From Cryptomeria japonica (taxonomy: Eukaryota > Streptophyta > Pinopsida > Cupressales > Cupressaceae): 64,000 nucleotides of DNA. This document shows positions 47,502 to 58,427 of this stretch, piece by piece (position 1 is the first letter of the stretch; each line of letters begins with the position of its first letter). Location of the stretch: the NCBI RefSeq assembly GCF_030272615.1, contig NC_081414.1, forward strand, positions 234,718,733-234,782,732, written 5' to 3'. The notes beneath the pieces are model-generated. The model was not told the origin of the DNA. It ran no database searches and saw nothing but the letters and a program-made list of their open reading frames with translations. The position numbers and the translations under genes were made by a program.

Positions 47502-48683
47502 TCTAGTGTCCTAAAATTGCGACACTTGCAATTTCAACTGCATTTGGGTCTTCACGATGGCGACGCAACACTGAACCTGAATGGAGACCCCGAAACTTGT
47601 TCATGACATCAAAAACTGCATTTTTCAGCATCCTGGCCTAATCCTCCTTGCACCCTGTTGTCCCTGGAGGTGGGACCATGGCGCCCAGCGCCCTGGTCCC
47701 TGGCCCTATTTTGGGCCCGGTCTCTTATGGGGCTTCGGGTCTTTAAGTTTGCAAATTGGAAAATAAGGTTGCTATGTCGGCCCAAGGTCGGAAAAATCAG
47801 TCTTTCAACCCTAATTGGCAAGTATATAAACTACATTTCCTCTCCCATTTTGAGGAGGAAGGACAGATGTGTACAAGACGCGGAAACGATATTCAAACAT
47901 TCAAGCATTCAAGCATTCAAGCATTCCTTTAAGCAATTGATCATTCTAAGTCTCCATTCAAGGCTAAGTGTTGCATTCAAGACAAGGATTCAACCATTGA
48001 AGAGGAGATCACTTACAACATACAACATACATTACACCTTCGCATGTAAGAATACAAACATTCTTACAACAAGGTATTAGTACTTGTTTACATTACAAAC
48101 ATTTACATTTACAGCGTTCTCATTTCTTGGTTAATTCCAAAACCGGGGTTTGACCTAAAGGCAAACCCCTAATCCCTAACCCCCCAATCGTCCTCTCTTT
48201 TTTGTGTGTAGGTTGCAGGTACGCGGTTGTAATTGAAGATCTGGAATCCTTGTGCAGAGACGAACATATCCCCCTTCATTTCGCGTATTTTTCGGAGGAC
48301 CGTGTGCACGTCGGGCGCCATCGTCCCGTCAACTTTCGCCCGAATTTGCAGAACAGCATCATCTCGACATTTTACTGCTAATTCCAGGTCCGCAGCTTCA
48401 TCCCATATCCCTATCTCTGTTTATAAGCGAATCTTTCTTGCTTCTACATACATTCCTAGTTCAATATTTCTATCTACAATCTTTACAAAAGAGGGTATCC
48501 TTGATGTCTCAACCCTTGAAACTCATTTAGAATCCAATCCTGCATTGTGTGGGATTGGATCTTGTGGGTTTCAACCCCTCTTTTGAATGTAAAGTCCCTC
48601 CTAAGTGAAAACCGTCAATCCTAGTGACCCCCTTTCTCCTTGGAGTGGGGGAGAACACCTAGGGTTCAATTTTCCGCTTTACA
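47502..48683 (+). repeat. 3' LTR of the gag-only element
   Basis: 1182 bp matching 40972-42160; its first bases are TCTAGTGTCC, so the terminal TG is mutated. Ends CCGCTTTACA followed by gtttg. Confidence 0.92.
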
Positions 48684-48688
48684 GTTTG

Positions 48689-48947
48689 ATTGAGGATCCC
48701 TTGACTCCCCATTTTCGCAGGGAGAGATTTCAAAACCCACCTTAGGGGTCCCGTCGCCCGGGTCCACCTAAACCCCGTATTCGGGTCCCCACCATCTTTC
48801 GAGTGAGTCTCTCCCTGCTTTTTTGCATTGTCAGCTAGTTTGGGGGCTCCACCTTTTGACTAACCCTAGAAAACACCAGTTACAGATCCTGCTGAAACCC
48901 ACCTGCCACCATTATGAAACCCTCCGCCTGCTGCTAGATTCTGTAGT
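48689..48947 (-). pseudogene. 5' end of the large LINE (5' UTR / start of ORF1)
   Basis: The LINE resumes after the gag-only element and ends at its 5' target duplication (48948). Minus strand shows an open stretch of about 40 codons (GGDPNTGFRWTRATGPLRW...) that runs across the insertion junction before a stop. GC-rich compared with its surroundings. The ORF1 start codon is not certain. Confidence 0.65.
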
Positions 48948-48963
48948 ATCAACAACTATTGTT

Positions 48964-50690
48964 AGTGTACTATAAATTTTAGATTTTTTTATTTGTAGTT
49001 GATAATTAATTTATTGTTCATATTATGTTAGATTATGATGTTTTATAAATTTTAGACAAATGAGTTATAATTTTTAGACAAATGAAAATATAAATAACAG
49101 TTTATACAATTTTTTAAATGTATATTAATTATTAAAATTGAATTTAATTATATAATTTTTTTAATCAAATTTTATAACCTACATTTTTTAAGTAGTGATT
49201 TATATTAATCTATCTCTTATCAACATCAATAGTTTATTAAAAGTGAGTGTCAATGTTTACATCTAAAAAATGGGAGAGATCTTAGACAACATTTGGAAGG
49301 ATTTACATACTCCAAATATGCATATCAACTTATAGATTATTTTTGTTTTTTTAAGCTCTCCCAAAAATTAAGAATATCTATTAGTTTGAGAATAAAATCT
49401 TTAAAAATGGGTTTTCCTGAAGCTTTCTATTTTTTAAAACTTTTTTCTAGCTATTTTGGATGTTCCATAAGAGTTTTTAAGTCTTAAATTCACAAATATA
49501 AAAAAAAAATATATCCATAAAGATGTATTATTTTAACAAAAAAAATGGTTCCATACATGCATAAATAAAAAAGTATTTTAGTAATATATTGCAAATCTAA
49601 ACATTTTATTATTACTAATTGCAAATTAACTATAAATACAAATTTGAGAGAATTTTTTATTTACTTATGTATTATTTTTAGTTTCAATTATGTGCTATAA
49701 TAAATTAAAAAAAGACACATAATAGTAATTTTTTCTATAAAATACTACAAATTATTCATTTTTCATAATTTATTTAGTATAGTGATAAAATGTAGTGACT
49801 ATTAAAAAAACTAATTTGATGGTGTAATAAAAAGAAGATGATTTTCCCTTTGTTTGTCATTAAATTTATCATAATATTTATTTATAAAGAAAATCATAAA
49901 TCTATTTGGAAATTTGTATCTTAACTCATTGTATTAGTATTAACAAGTACCATTATGTTTTATCTTTTATGAACAATTAATAATATACTTAATAAAAAGT
50001 ATCATAAAGTAAATGTTGAATAATAAAAAGTATCATAAAGAAAACGTTGAATACAAGTCGCATAAAATAAGCATTGAATACTTGTTGTTGCTTGCTAAGA
50101 ATTCTTCTTTACAAGTGTCACAATTCAAAAAATATACAAAATTTTGTATTATCGTCCTCAACCATATGTACACTTAGTTATCCTTTCTCTTCGCCTCTAA
50201 AATCTTTTTGGGTTTTTCAATTCAAGAACAATCCCCATGAACTTTTATGTATGTGTAAAACATAGCACAATCTCTATAAAGGAGGATATTTTTCTTGCAC
50301 AACTTACTATAGATGATTACTAAAACAAGGCAAATTGGTGGTTATATGTAGTGCATTAATTCAAATAATATGTAGAGAAATAATCAATAGCATCTTGCAT
50401 CTTGCACCAGCCATTGTGATGAATTCAAACACAATTAAGCAAAAACAAAGAGACTACCGCATATATAAGGTTGTGTTTTTTACTATGTAAACAAAGAATC
50501 CAAAAAAATACAACATAAAGAAACTGTACTTTATATGAATTTCGATATTTCAATGTGTATTATATCTATATAGTGAAGGTATAATTTGCAATTCTACTCC
50601 TCAAATTAATTTGCATTCATTTATGGTTAGTTTTTTACACTTCAAAATTTGTTCATCTATATATATATAAGCGAAAGTGGCAAGCCACTA
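48964..50690. other. AT-rich intergenic DNA, nothing recognised
   Basis: Long A/T-rich sequence with short open frames only. A ~40-bp near-duplicate (AATAAAAAGTATCATAAAG) occurs around 49992-50042. No terminal repeats or domains seen. Confidence 0.55.
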
Positions 50691-51175
50691 ATATATATTA
50701 TATTAATATTAATACCTGGTTCAAGAGCTCCTAGAGGAAAGAACTACTGAAGAAAACCTCCACTCCTTACTCAATTACATATTACAGATATGTCACAAGA
50801 CTATCAGATCTCTCCCCATGCCAAATATGCAAAGTTTAAAAATAATTTAGACTACCAATAGTCCAATAAAGGACAATATCCAGAAAGATTATGGCCCAAG
50901 AGTAGTAAAATTTGCTTATGCTTAGTACTTGGTTTTCAAAATAGATCTCCACTAGCCAAAAACACCACTAGGAGACCATAGGTACATAGAACTCCTTCTA
51001 GCGGCATAAGAAGATATCAATATTCACATACGTACAAAGAAGATATCTAAACTTTAAACACTGCATATAATAAGGCTGATACAAAATTAATATGCCCAAA
51101 GTGACATAGGACTGCTAAAAAAGAATCCCAAAAAATTAACCCACTTGTAGAAAGCTCACTTCACTCCTCCATCGA

Positions 51176-51364
51176 CTAGGCAAACAAATTATTGTCCATT
51201 CTCAACCTTGCCAAATCATTTGATACACCTTCAATGACAGACAAGTGAGAAACAATAGGCATCAAACCTTGTATAAAGTCGGTCAAAGCTTCCCTATAAT
51301 GATCTTCGTTTGTAGGGGATAAACCCTGAGACTCCAGCTGGATAACTTCATCATATACATTCAT
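51176..51364 (-). pseudogene. Possible C-terminal end of a third ORF in the second LINE
   Basis: A 62-codon frame with heptad-like hydrophobic spacing (VIQLESQGL, LSVIEGVSNDLARL) located downstream of RNase H, the position where the large LINE ends ORF3 with a coiled coil. It is directly downstream of the 51417-51543 insertion, which cuts the longer region. Assignment rests on position and composition only. Confidence 0.35.
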
Positions 51365-51416
51365 AGTCTATTGAAACACAATTATTGAATTGAGAGAAAC
51401 ATGGTCGTGCCCAAAT

Positions 51417-51543
51417 TAAGCTGTGCCCATCCGATGGGTTCATTTTGTCTTTTTGAAGTGATCAGGCACTTTTTTTAGAATTTCTATTTTCTTGGTTTGT
51501 AAAAGGTTCAGGTACCTTTCAAATACCTGCTTTTACTTAATCA
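51417..51543 (+). mobile_element. Very short (127-bp) 5'-truncated LINE tail insertion
   Basis: Flanked by a 20-bp duplication with one mismatch (51397-51416 and 51544-51563; core ACATGGTC-TGCCCAAAT). It ends with the same tail as the LINEs at 20277 and 26361: GGTTTGTAAAAGG, stem AAAGGT/ACCTTT (51502-51507, 51514-51519), CAAATACC, TTAATCA. Plus orientation, inside the minus-strand second LINE. Confidence 0.85.
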
Positions 51544-52659
51544 AAACATGGTCATGCCCAAATGTTGCTATTATGGCATGAATTTTTGTATAGATTTTGC
51601 TTTTAATTTCTAAAGATAGAACTCTGCCTACATTCCTGGTAGCATGCTAAAATGGGCAAACATTCTAGACATCAAGGGAGCGATTGATACTATCAAAATT
51701 CTAGACAAATTCATCTTCATTCTACAAGTAATGCCTTGGAAAAAATCCTCCAACCAAACCGTTGCCATTCCAAAGGTAATACAACCTAACTGCAGCAAGA
51801 AGGTTATCCCCCACCACAAATTCCTCTCTAACAGTTTTGGAAGCTACATTTTGAAACTTATTCCAACATTGTAAAACATCAAGCACATTCAAAAGAAAAA
51901 TCGAGACTAGCTGGGAAGGAAAAATCAACCTCTTTTCTTGGGGATATAAAAGATCATCACCTAAAATGCAAAGAACAGAGCGCTTAAAATGCTAGCATTG
52001 TAGTTTGAATGCTTGACCAAGCTGAACAACTAAAATGTGGTCCTCGAAAGGTCTCTCCCATTTTTAATTTTCAACTGCACCTTATAATTTCTCAAGGAGT
52101 ATTCCATTGTGTAGTAAGGGTCTGAAGAAAAGAACGATGAGGAGCATAAGTCTTACAAAATGCGAGGAAGAAAGATCCGTCACACGCTCTGTAAATGAAG
52201 CCTTCAAATAATGTCTCAGGGCATCATGAACGATGTTGAAGAATGATGATAAAACCAACTCCATTGAATAAATGCAAATCATGTTAAGGACATTTCACAT
52301 ACTTCGAAATCTCCACAAAATATCTCATACAAACTAAAATCATTGCTTCTGAGATTAGTCACAATCACCCCACATGAATAATGTACTTATGATTACCGAT
52401 GCACAAAGGGCAATAATGAATAAGTCATCCACCACTAACACATGGTACCACATAAAAAGCACATGTCTAAATCGAAAGCAGTCTAATAACTGATAGCCCC
52501 TAAGTTGATTATCAACCAACTTGATAAACTTAAGCCACCCCTCTATAATTTTAGCCAAAAGAAAATACATGACTAAGACAATGCAAAGCCAAAAAACCCC
52601 ATACCAATCTACAGACCATAGAAAACAATGGAGGGCAACCATATCACCAGACCAATTCA

Positions 52660-54556
52660 TAAGTTATGACTTATGCAAGAGGAGGAAAGTCTTCAATTTT
52701 ATGATGGAGAACAATAGAATCTACTTCAACTTGGTCACACCCCAAATTTGCTAAAACATCTACAACTTTATTGCCCTCCCTGAAAATATGAGATATAACA
52801 CATTCTTCAAATGAGTTTCTCAATGCCCAAGCTTGATGAAGAATGTAGGATATCTTCTAGTTATAAGATTGCCTTTTTATGCTAGCATTGATAATAACAG
52901 TTGAATCTCCTATGTGAATTTTCAAAAATCTTAACTTTTTTGCCATTGTCACACCACTTAACAAGGCCTGAGCCTCAGCCATGTTATTTGCACCATAAGG
53001 AATAGCAGATGTTTTGAATGCCAAAGGATTACCTAAATGATCTCGAATGCACACTCCAATCCCTGAGGATCTCGGGTTACCTCTAGAGGAACCGTCAAAA
53101 TTAACTTTCACAAAACCTTGATTTGGAGGTTGCCAACAAATCTTTGACCTATCAGTTGGTGGTTTGCCACACCCAAAATAATATGTGAAAGAAGGGACAC
53201 ATAATCTTTTCCATTCCTTGATAATGAGACTATCCCCAAGTAGTAAAAAGATAGTTACTAGTTCTGCACTTCACAAATGCATTCACCTGCTCTGAAATAT
53301 ATTTCTCCAAACCATCCAATATCACTTGCAAAGGAGAAGCAATCTGCCTAAAGATTCTCCTATTTCATTCCCACCAAATTGACCATATGACAATAGCTAG
53401 AATACACCTCCAAATGCATGCAAAAACAGAATTGGAAAAAAGAATGGGCTAGGATTGAAACAATTCCCATAATGTGTTAGGCAATAGCATTGGCAAATTA
53501 AGATTGTTCATAACAAAACACCAGCATTTTTGGGCTAAAGAAAATCTTAAGAACAAACAATCAATTGATTCAACAACCTCATCACATAACACACAATGAA
53601 AGGGTTGAGCAATATGCAGTTTAACCAATTTATCACTAGTTAAAATCCTCTTTCTTAAAGCTAGCCAATAAAAACAACCAATTTTGGGGAGAACATCACT
53701 ATCCCAACAAAAAGAGAATGCTTTATGCTTAAAATGTTGATTTTCCACACCTCTAACAACAAAATAGCCAGCTTTAATCGAGTAGTTGTCATCTTTTGCA
53801 GGTGCCCCAACTAGCTTATCTTGCTTATTTGAAATATGTACAACTCTATCCAATAATATCTTTTGAAGACAAGCTTTTTGTTCATCATCAATGGGCAGCT
53901 CCAAACTATCCTTCCAAAATGCTTTCCCCGAGAAAAGATCTACTCCACATACATAGTCTATCAAATAAGAACCCCAATAATTCTTGACAATCTGATTAAC
54001 CTAAAGCAGAGAAGCTATTTGGACCAAAGGTGGCAAGCCATTCTAGTAATCCTCCCAAAACATCACACTTTCACTGTTGTGAACCTCCCGAGGGACATAT
54101 CTTGTTATAACTTCTCAAGTTGATACCAAAAAGTTCCAAACAGTTGAGCCCTTTGGCGGATCTAGGATGGAGATAATACGAAGAGGATTCGAAGAGTCCA
54201 GATATTTCTCTTGCATAGTCTTACAGCATTTCTTATTTGGATTAGTAAACATTTTCCATACAAGCTTCCCCCCAAAAGCTATGTTCCTCTTGGAAAGATC
54301 TTGCAATCTTACTCCCCCACCTCCTTTATCAAGAGACATCTCCTTTAGAGATATTAAAGGCACCTTTTTTTCCTCTATTTTGTTGTCCCTCCAAAGAAAG
54401 TCTCTAATCAATTTTTCAATCTAGTGGATGACTCCACTAGGAGATTTAATTGCTGACATATAATAATTGGGAATAACTGCTAACACTGACTTGATAAGCA
54501 AAATTATGCTTGATAAAGACAACCAACGAACTTTCCATGCTGATACTATGTTCTTA
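52660..54556 (-). pseudogene. ORF2 remains of the second LINE: RT end, zf-RVT, RNase H
   Basis: Minus strand from 54556: SSIILLIKSVLAVIPNYYMS and IRDFLWRDNKIEEKK (about 54400), the RT C-terminal/connection region. zf-RVT at 53964-53449, with KIGCFYWLALRKRILTSDKL and HCVLCDEVVESIDCLF. RNase H from 53111: VNFDGSSRGNPRSSGIG, NNMAEAQALLSG, IHIGDSTVI, then HIFREGNKVVDVLANLG near 52770, carrying the usual acidic residues. Several stops and frameshifts. Sequence differs from the large LINE, so it is another family. Confidence 0.85.
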
Positions 54557-54703
54557 ATTCTTTTAATATTATATATTAATCACTAATAAAATCAATTTTT
54601 ACTCTCTATGATTTTTGGTACCATCCAATATATTAATCAAACTATATTTTACTATCGGCGTAACCATTGCACCTTCTTTTGGTGCAAGTACTAGTTTAAA
54701 CTA

Positions 54704-55126
54704 GGGAAAGAGTACCAGTTGTGGATCACGCTCCAATAGTAGATCGCTTTTTGTCAACCTAACCCCCTATAAAAAAGTAAAAAATAAATTTAAAAAATTA
54801 GTCATTACATAATTTTAATTAAACCAAAAAATATTCTCTTATACACCAATACATGTTCACTAGATAATGTGTAGTTAACCAAAAAAAATTGAAAAAAAAA
54901 AGCCACTATTCGTACATTTATTTTTCCCATACAAGGCAAGTTGCACAAAATAAGTCATTTTTTCATTTATAAAAAAGATTTATGTTTACAATTACCACTC
55001 AAAACAATGGCTCAAAAGTAAAAATACATTGAATTTACATTTACATGTGCATAGCTATTGGTGCATAGTATGACATAATGTAAAACAACTATCAACTTTT
55101 TAAGGCTATAAATTGCACTTTCTCCC
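54704..55126. mobile_element. MITE-like element related to 25702-26191
   Basis: The left end GGGAAAGAGTACCAGTT resembles the first MITE's end. The right end (reverse complement GGGAGAAAGTGCAATTT) matches the left at 12/17. Internal echoes: GTGCATAGCTATTGGT against GTGCATATTTATTGGT. No clear TTA duplication, so boundaries are tentative. Non-coding. Confidence 0.4.
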
Positions 55127-55194
55127 AGAGTTCCTTTCACCTCATCATGTATTTTCTCCATCTACTTTTGGTACCTGCATTTGCAATAATTGAT

Positions 55195-55670
55195 GTAAGG
55201 CTCCCAAATAAAAAAAAAACAAGCATAAAATAAAATATAAAATTAAATTCATTGAAGCCATCAAAGAAATCAGACATAAAACAAAATATAAAATTGAATT
55301 CATTGAAGCCATCATAGAAATGAGACAAAAATATATATAATATAAAACTCAATTGATTGAAGCCATCATAGAAATCATACATAAATTGCAGATTCAAGTA
55401 TGAAATGACCGATTATTTCTCACGTATATTCAAATTTTAAAATCAACTACCACAAATTAATGCATTCATTTTTCACATTCGAATGATTTAATAAGAGGGA
55501 TTTTCCAAGGTCATTTTCATTACGAATTCTTCTCTATTTTCACTGAATATCCTCTGCAATATTCAGACCTCAAAAAGGCACCCTCTGCACTTTCTCAATT
55601 ATTCAGATTGGTATCTAGATGTTAGTTCATTTTTTCATAAATTGATATACTATTTTCAATCAATTTACTT
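55195..55670 (+). repeat. Left arm of a long inverted repeat
   Basis: Matches the reverse complement of 62575-62900 at roughly 80 % by eye; for example CCACAAATTAATGCATTCAT and GGTCATTTTCATTAC occur in both. Contains three copies of a ~55-bp unit where the right arm has one. The arms enclose the DDE_1 transposase remains. Confidence 0.75.
55228..55385. repeat. Three tandem ~55-bp units in the left arm
   Basis: Units share ATAAAATTGAATTCATTG and AAGCCATCATAGAAATCA; the corresponding right-arm place (about 62820-62880) has a single unit, so the expansion came after the arms formed. Confidence 0.8.
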
Positions 55671-55881
55671 TTATTATTCTTAGGGTCCAAATATATTAAC
55701 ATCATTAATTTTTTAATCACATGTGAGTTGCATTTGTATCATCTGCATCTTGTTAGATGTTAAGCAGCAACAATATCAATTTTTAAATCACATGACAAAT
55801 AAATCTTTAACTGTTGCATCTCCTACTTTTATTATGTCCCTAGTTTATAATAATAAAATTTAATGGGTATAAGGTTGTTGT

Positions 55882-55912
55882 CCACACACACACATGTGTG
55901 TGTGTGTGTGTG
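55882..55912. repeat. (CA)n/(TG)n palindromic microsatellite
   Basis: A CACACACACA run followed by TGTGTGTGTG, able to fold back on itself. Confidence 0.85.
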
Positions 55913-56029
55913 CAATACATAACAATATATCACAAACATATATGCATTTCATTTTACTATCAAATGATGATCTATATGGCATGAAGGGTTTCATTCAAAT
56001 GATATTTTTCATTTTATACATAATGCATA

Positions 56030-56116
56030 TAAATACATGCATACATACATACATAAAAAATATTACATATACATGCATACATACATACATACATGCATGC
56101 ATACATACATACACAC
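56030..56116. repeat. (CATA)n microsatellite
   Basis: Runs of CATACATACATA interrupted by TGCATG; adjoins the left end of the TRIM array. Confidence 0.85.
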
Positions 56117-56133
56117 ATAATTCATATACATAT

Positions 56134-56723
56134 TGTTACAAGTGCGGTTATCGTTCCACCAAAAGATCGACCTGTTAATGCCCAATACAACCACTAGACT
56201 TATAGAATCCATAGGAAGCAGTTAATCCATGTCACAAACCCGAGCGTTGCACTGCACAACACAAGGAGACCAAGGGCACACACCTTGCAACAATCCCCCC
56301 TAGTGCAAGCGAGGAGGTTTGAACCTATGACCAAGCTCTAATACCACTTGTTACAAGTGTGGTTGTCGTTGCACCAAAAGATTGACCTGTTAATGCATGA
56401 TACAACCACTAGGCTTATAAAATCCATAGGAGGTGGTTAAGCCATGTCCCAAACCCAAGCACTGCATTGCACAACACAAGGAGATCGGGGGCACACACCT
56501 TGCAACAATCCCCCCCAGTGCAAGCGAGGAGGTTTCGACCTGTGACCAAGCTGTGATACCAATTGTTGGCAAGTGTCATTGTCATTGCACCAAAAGATCG
56601 ACCTATTAATGCTCAATACAACCACTAGACTTATAGAATCCACAGGAGGTAGTTAAGCCATGCCACAAACCCTTGTGTTGCGCTGCACAACACAAGGAGA
56701 CCAAGGGCACACACCTTGCAACA
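56134..56723 (-). mobile_element. Tandem TRIM-like retrotransposon: LTR-int-LTR-int-LTR
   Basis: Three ~159-bp LTR copies (56134-56292, 56349-56507, 56564-56723) alternate with two ~56-bp internal segments. On the minus strand each LTR starts TGTTGCAAGG and ends with an AACA-type end. Each internal segment begins with a primer site of the TGGTATCAGAGCTTGGTC type (56348 and 56563 downwards) and ends in a purine run before the next LTR. The period is exactly 215 bp. Flanks catat (56129-56133) and catac (56724-56728) match 4/5. No coding capacity; one LTR-internal-LTR unit would be only about 375 bp, among the smallest LTR elements. Confidence 0.8.
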
Positions 56724-56728
56724 CATAC

Positions 56729-57260
56729 ATAAAAACATAATGAAAACATACATAATTTGATCTTCAATGTTGGATTTCTGCTCCTTTGTACATGCAGTTT
56801 GCTTAGTTTTTTCATCATTTTTGTCTATGGCGTTGAGGGTTTCATTTCAATTATCTCTATCACTTTATAATATGAAAATCAGTACACATATTTTATCAAA
56901 TTCACATCAATGATATTATTTCATGTAGGGTTTAAATATGTAGAGTTACCGTCACAATATTTTGATAGTTTCATTTCAATGATCTCTCTCACTTTATAAT
57001 GTAAAAATCATTACGCATAATGTGAAAAATATATATATTATTGTCTGCTTTTATTTAAAACCCCTGTTTATTAATCATGAAATGTAATGAGAATATTGTT
57101 ATTTTCTCAATTTCTGACTTAGAATGTACACCTATTATTGTCTCCATCTATAATGTGAAATTAATTAGACCTATTTTGTCAAATTCACATCAATGATATG
57201 ATTTCAAGTAGGGATTAAATCTATAGAGTTACTCTCACAACACATTTTAAATAGATGAGT
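56729..57260. repeat. Degenerate imperfect repeats, non-coding
   Basis: The block TTTCATTTCAAT-ATCTCT followed by CACTTTATAAT occurs at 56840 and 56967. A block TCAAATTCACATCAATGATAT...GTAGGG-TTAAAT recurs at about 56897-56940 and 57180-57220. A related TTTCATTCAAATGATA lies at 55990. AT-rich. Confidence 0.6.
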
Positions 57261-57299
57261 GCCAATATGGGGGTAGTACCTCCCTTCATTGATTAAAAT

Positions 57300-57850
57300 A
57301 AAAAAAACATTACATCAATTGCCATGGTCCAGGGATAAGGAAATTTGTGCACCAAAATCCTAGATACATTGTATATCCTCTTCAAAAAAGAGGTTGTGAT
57401 TAGATATATTAAACACATTAATTGGGCCAAAATACTCTTTCATCGCACAATGTTTGAAAATGGACCAAGCTTTCTACAACTTCTCTTCCTTACCCTCCCT
57501 AATCAAATCAAATATTTGTCTGAGATATCTAGAAATCTCGCCCATTTGTATATCATCCAAATCTTTCAAAATAGAAGGCTAGTTATCTTTAATAGCGAGC
57601 TTCCTCCCAACCTTTCTTGCCACATCCAGGGAATGCCTGGGCTAGTGGAGTGAAAAACTATCTATACACCTCTCCATCATGCACATGTTTACCAGAGGCA
57701 TAACACCTTTTTAACACCATCAAAATTTCTTCCCTAACCTTATTATCCTCACAATTGAAGAGCCTTTTGCATTGATCTTTAGTGCTTTCATCCCACTTAC
57801 ATTTTGCACCAAATATAGTTGTCACTCTTGCCCTTTGAATTTATAGTTTT
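57300..57850 (-). pseudogene. Unrecognised coding remnant
   Basis: Minus strand has codon-like stretches in changing frames: KWDESTKDQCKRLFNCEDNK (about 57810), REEILMVLKRCYASGKHVHD (about 57750), then ERFGDIQMGEIS-like and FDLIREGKEEKL blocks, and a C-terminal NHNLFFEEDIQC. The pattern of charged, protein-like text broken by frameshifts suggests a decayed ORF, but I do not recognise the family. The opposite-strand frame (57345-57653) looks like its shadow. Confidence 0.35.
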
Positions 57851-58427
57851 TTTAAATGAATTCCCCTTTCATTAACTATTGATACCTACAAAAACAATCG
57901 ATTGTCACAACGCCAAACAAAAAATTACGTGTCTATCTTTCATTTCTATTGTGGATTATTTTTAGGCCTCAATGACACACGACATATGTATGCATATGTC
58001 TACCTTCCAGTGTTGTTGTCTAAAATATATATGTATACATATGCATACATTTACTAATTTAAGTAAAGAAGGCAACAAACATATATGCCCCAAATTTGCC
58101 AAAAAAAGAAGTTTTTAGAGCTCAGTTAATATTCAAAATGCGTACCAACCAAGCTATGTACATGGCTAATGGTGGACATAAAAGGATCCAGGTCACATAA
58201 TTAAATGCCCACACGCTCCTAACATTGTTGTGAAAAATGTGAGTGGGCCTATATGGATAAACACTTATAATTTATTTAATTTTGTAATTGGCTAATTTTA
58301 GAATTCTTATTGTTGTTTTCATACATATATCACTATATGTTACATTGTAGTCCTAAGCCTTAACAAATTACAAAAAAAATATGACACATTGTATATTACA
58401 TTGTATGGGTGCAGGTTAAGTGAAATT
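57851..58427. other. AT-rich spacer, nothing recognised
   Basis: Contains ATATGTATACATATGCATAC-type runs near 58030; no domains. Confidence 0.5.

Larger units (their letters stand above)
40972..48683 (+). mobile_element. Non-autonomous gypsy-like element encoding gag-protease only
   Basis: Bounded by the perfect duplication gtttg (40967-40971, 48684-48688). LTRs 40972-42160 and 47502-48683 are about 97-98 % identical (some 28 substitutions counted by eye, plus a 7-bp repeat-unit difference). Between them are a primer site, a 1.1-kb leader, one long frame (43313-46756) and a 0.75-kb 3' UTR with polypurine tract. RT, RNase H and integrase are absent, so it would need enzymes in trans; such gag-only elements have been called TR-GAG. 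Its gag-protease resembles Tat gag-protease, including a shared KFPHNG block. It lies in the LINE's 5' part. Confidence 0.92.
26361..48947 (-). mobile_element. L1-type LINE with extra 3' ORF, interrupted by two LTR elements
   Basis: The 16-bp duplication atcaataactattgtt (26345-26360) and atcaacaactattgtt (48948-48963), one mismatch, bounds the whole unit. Without the copia (30938-37591) and gypsy-like (40972-48683) insertions the LINE is about 8.2 kb, longer than the 6-7 kb usual for plant L1 elements; the surplus is the third ORF and its tail. Minus-strand order: 5' end (48947-48689), ORF1 (to 39302), ORF2 (39305 to 28357), ORF3 (28190 to 26585), 3' UTR with tail stem-loop (26584-26361). 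The 3' end is ...TAATCCAAAAA with no long poly(A). All ORFs carry stops or frameshifts. Confidence 0.88.
50713..54556 (-). mobile_element. Second L1-type LINE, 5'-truncated within RT
   Basis: Coding remains on the minus strand run from the RT C-terminus (54556) through zf-RVT to RNase H (to about 52660), then about 1.9 kb of downstream sequence. Candidate target duplications are AT-rich (around 50690-50712 and 54563-54585), so the ends are approximate. Downstream of ORF2 is a further small frame (51364-51176, MNVYDEVIQLESQGLSPTNE) that may be the end of a third ORF like that of the large LINE. A separate LINE tail is inserted at 51417-51543. Confidence 0.7.

Noticed and set aside
55882-56130. 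Coding potential in the ORF starting MCVCVCAIH (55894)
   Set aside because: Encoded by (TG)n and (CATA)n microsatellites.
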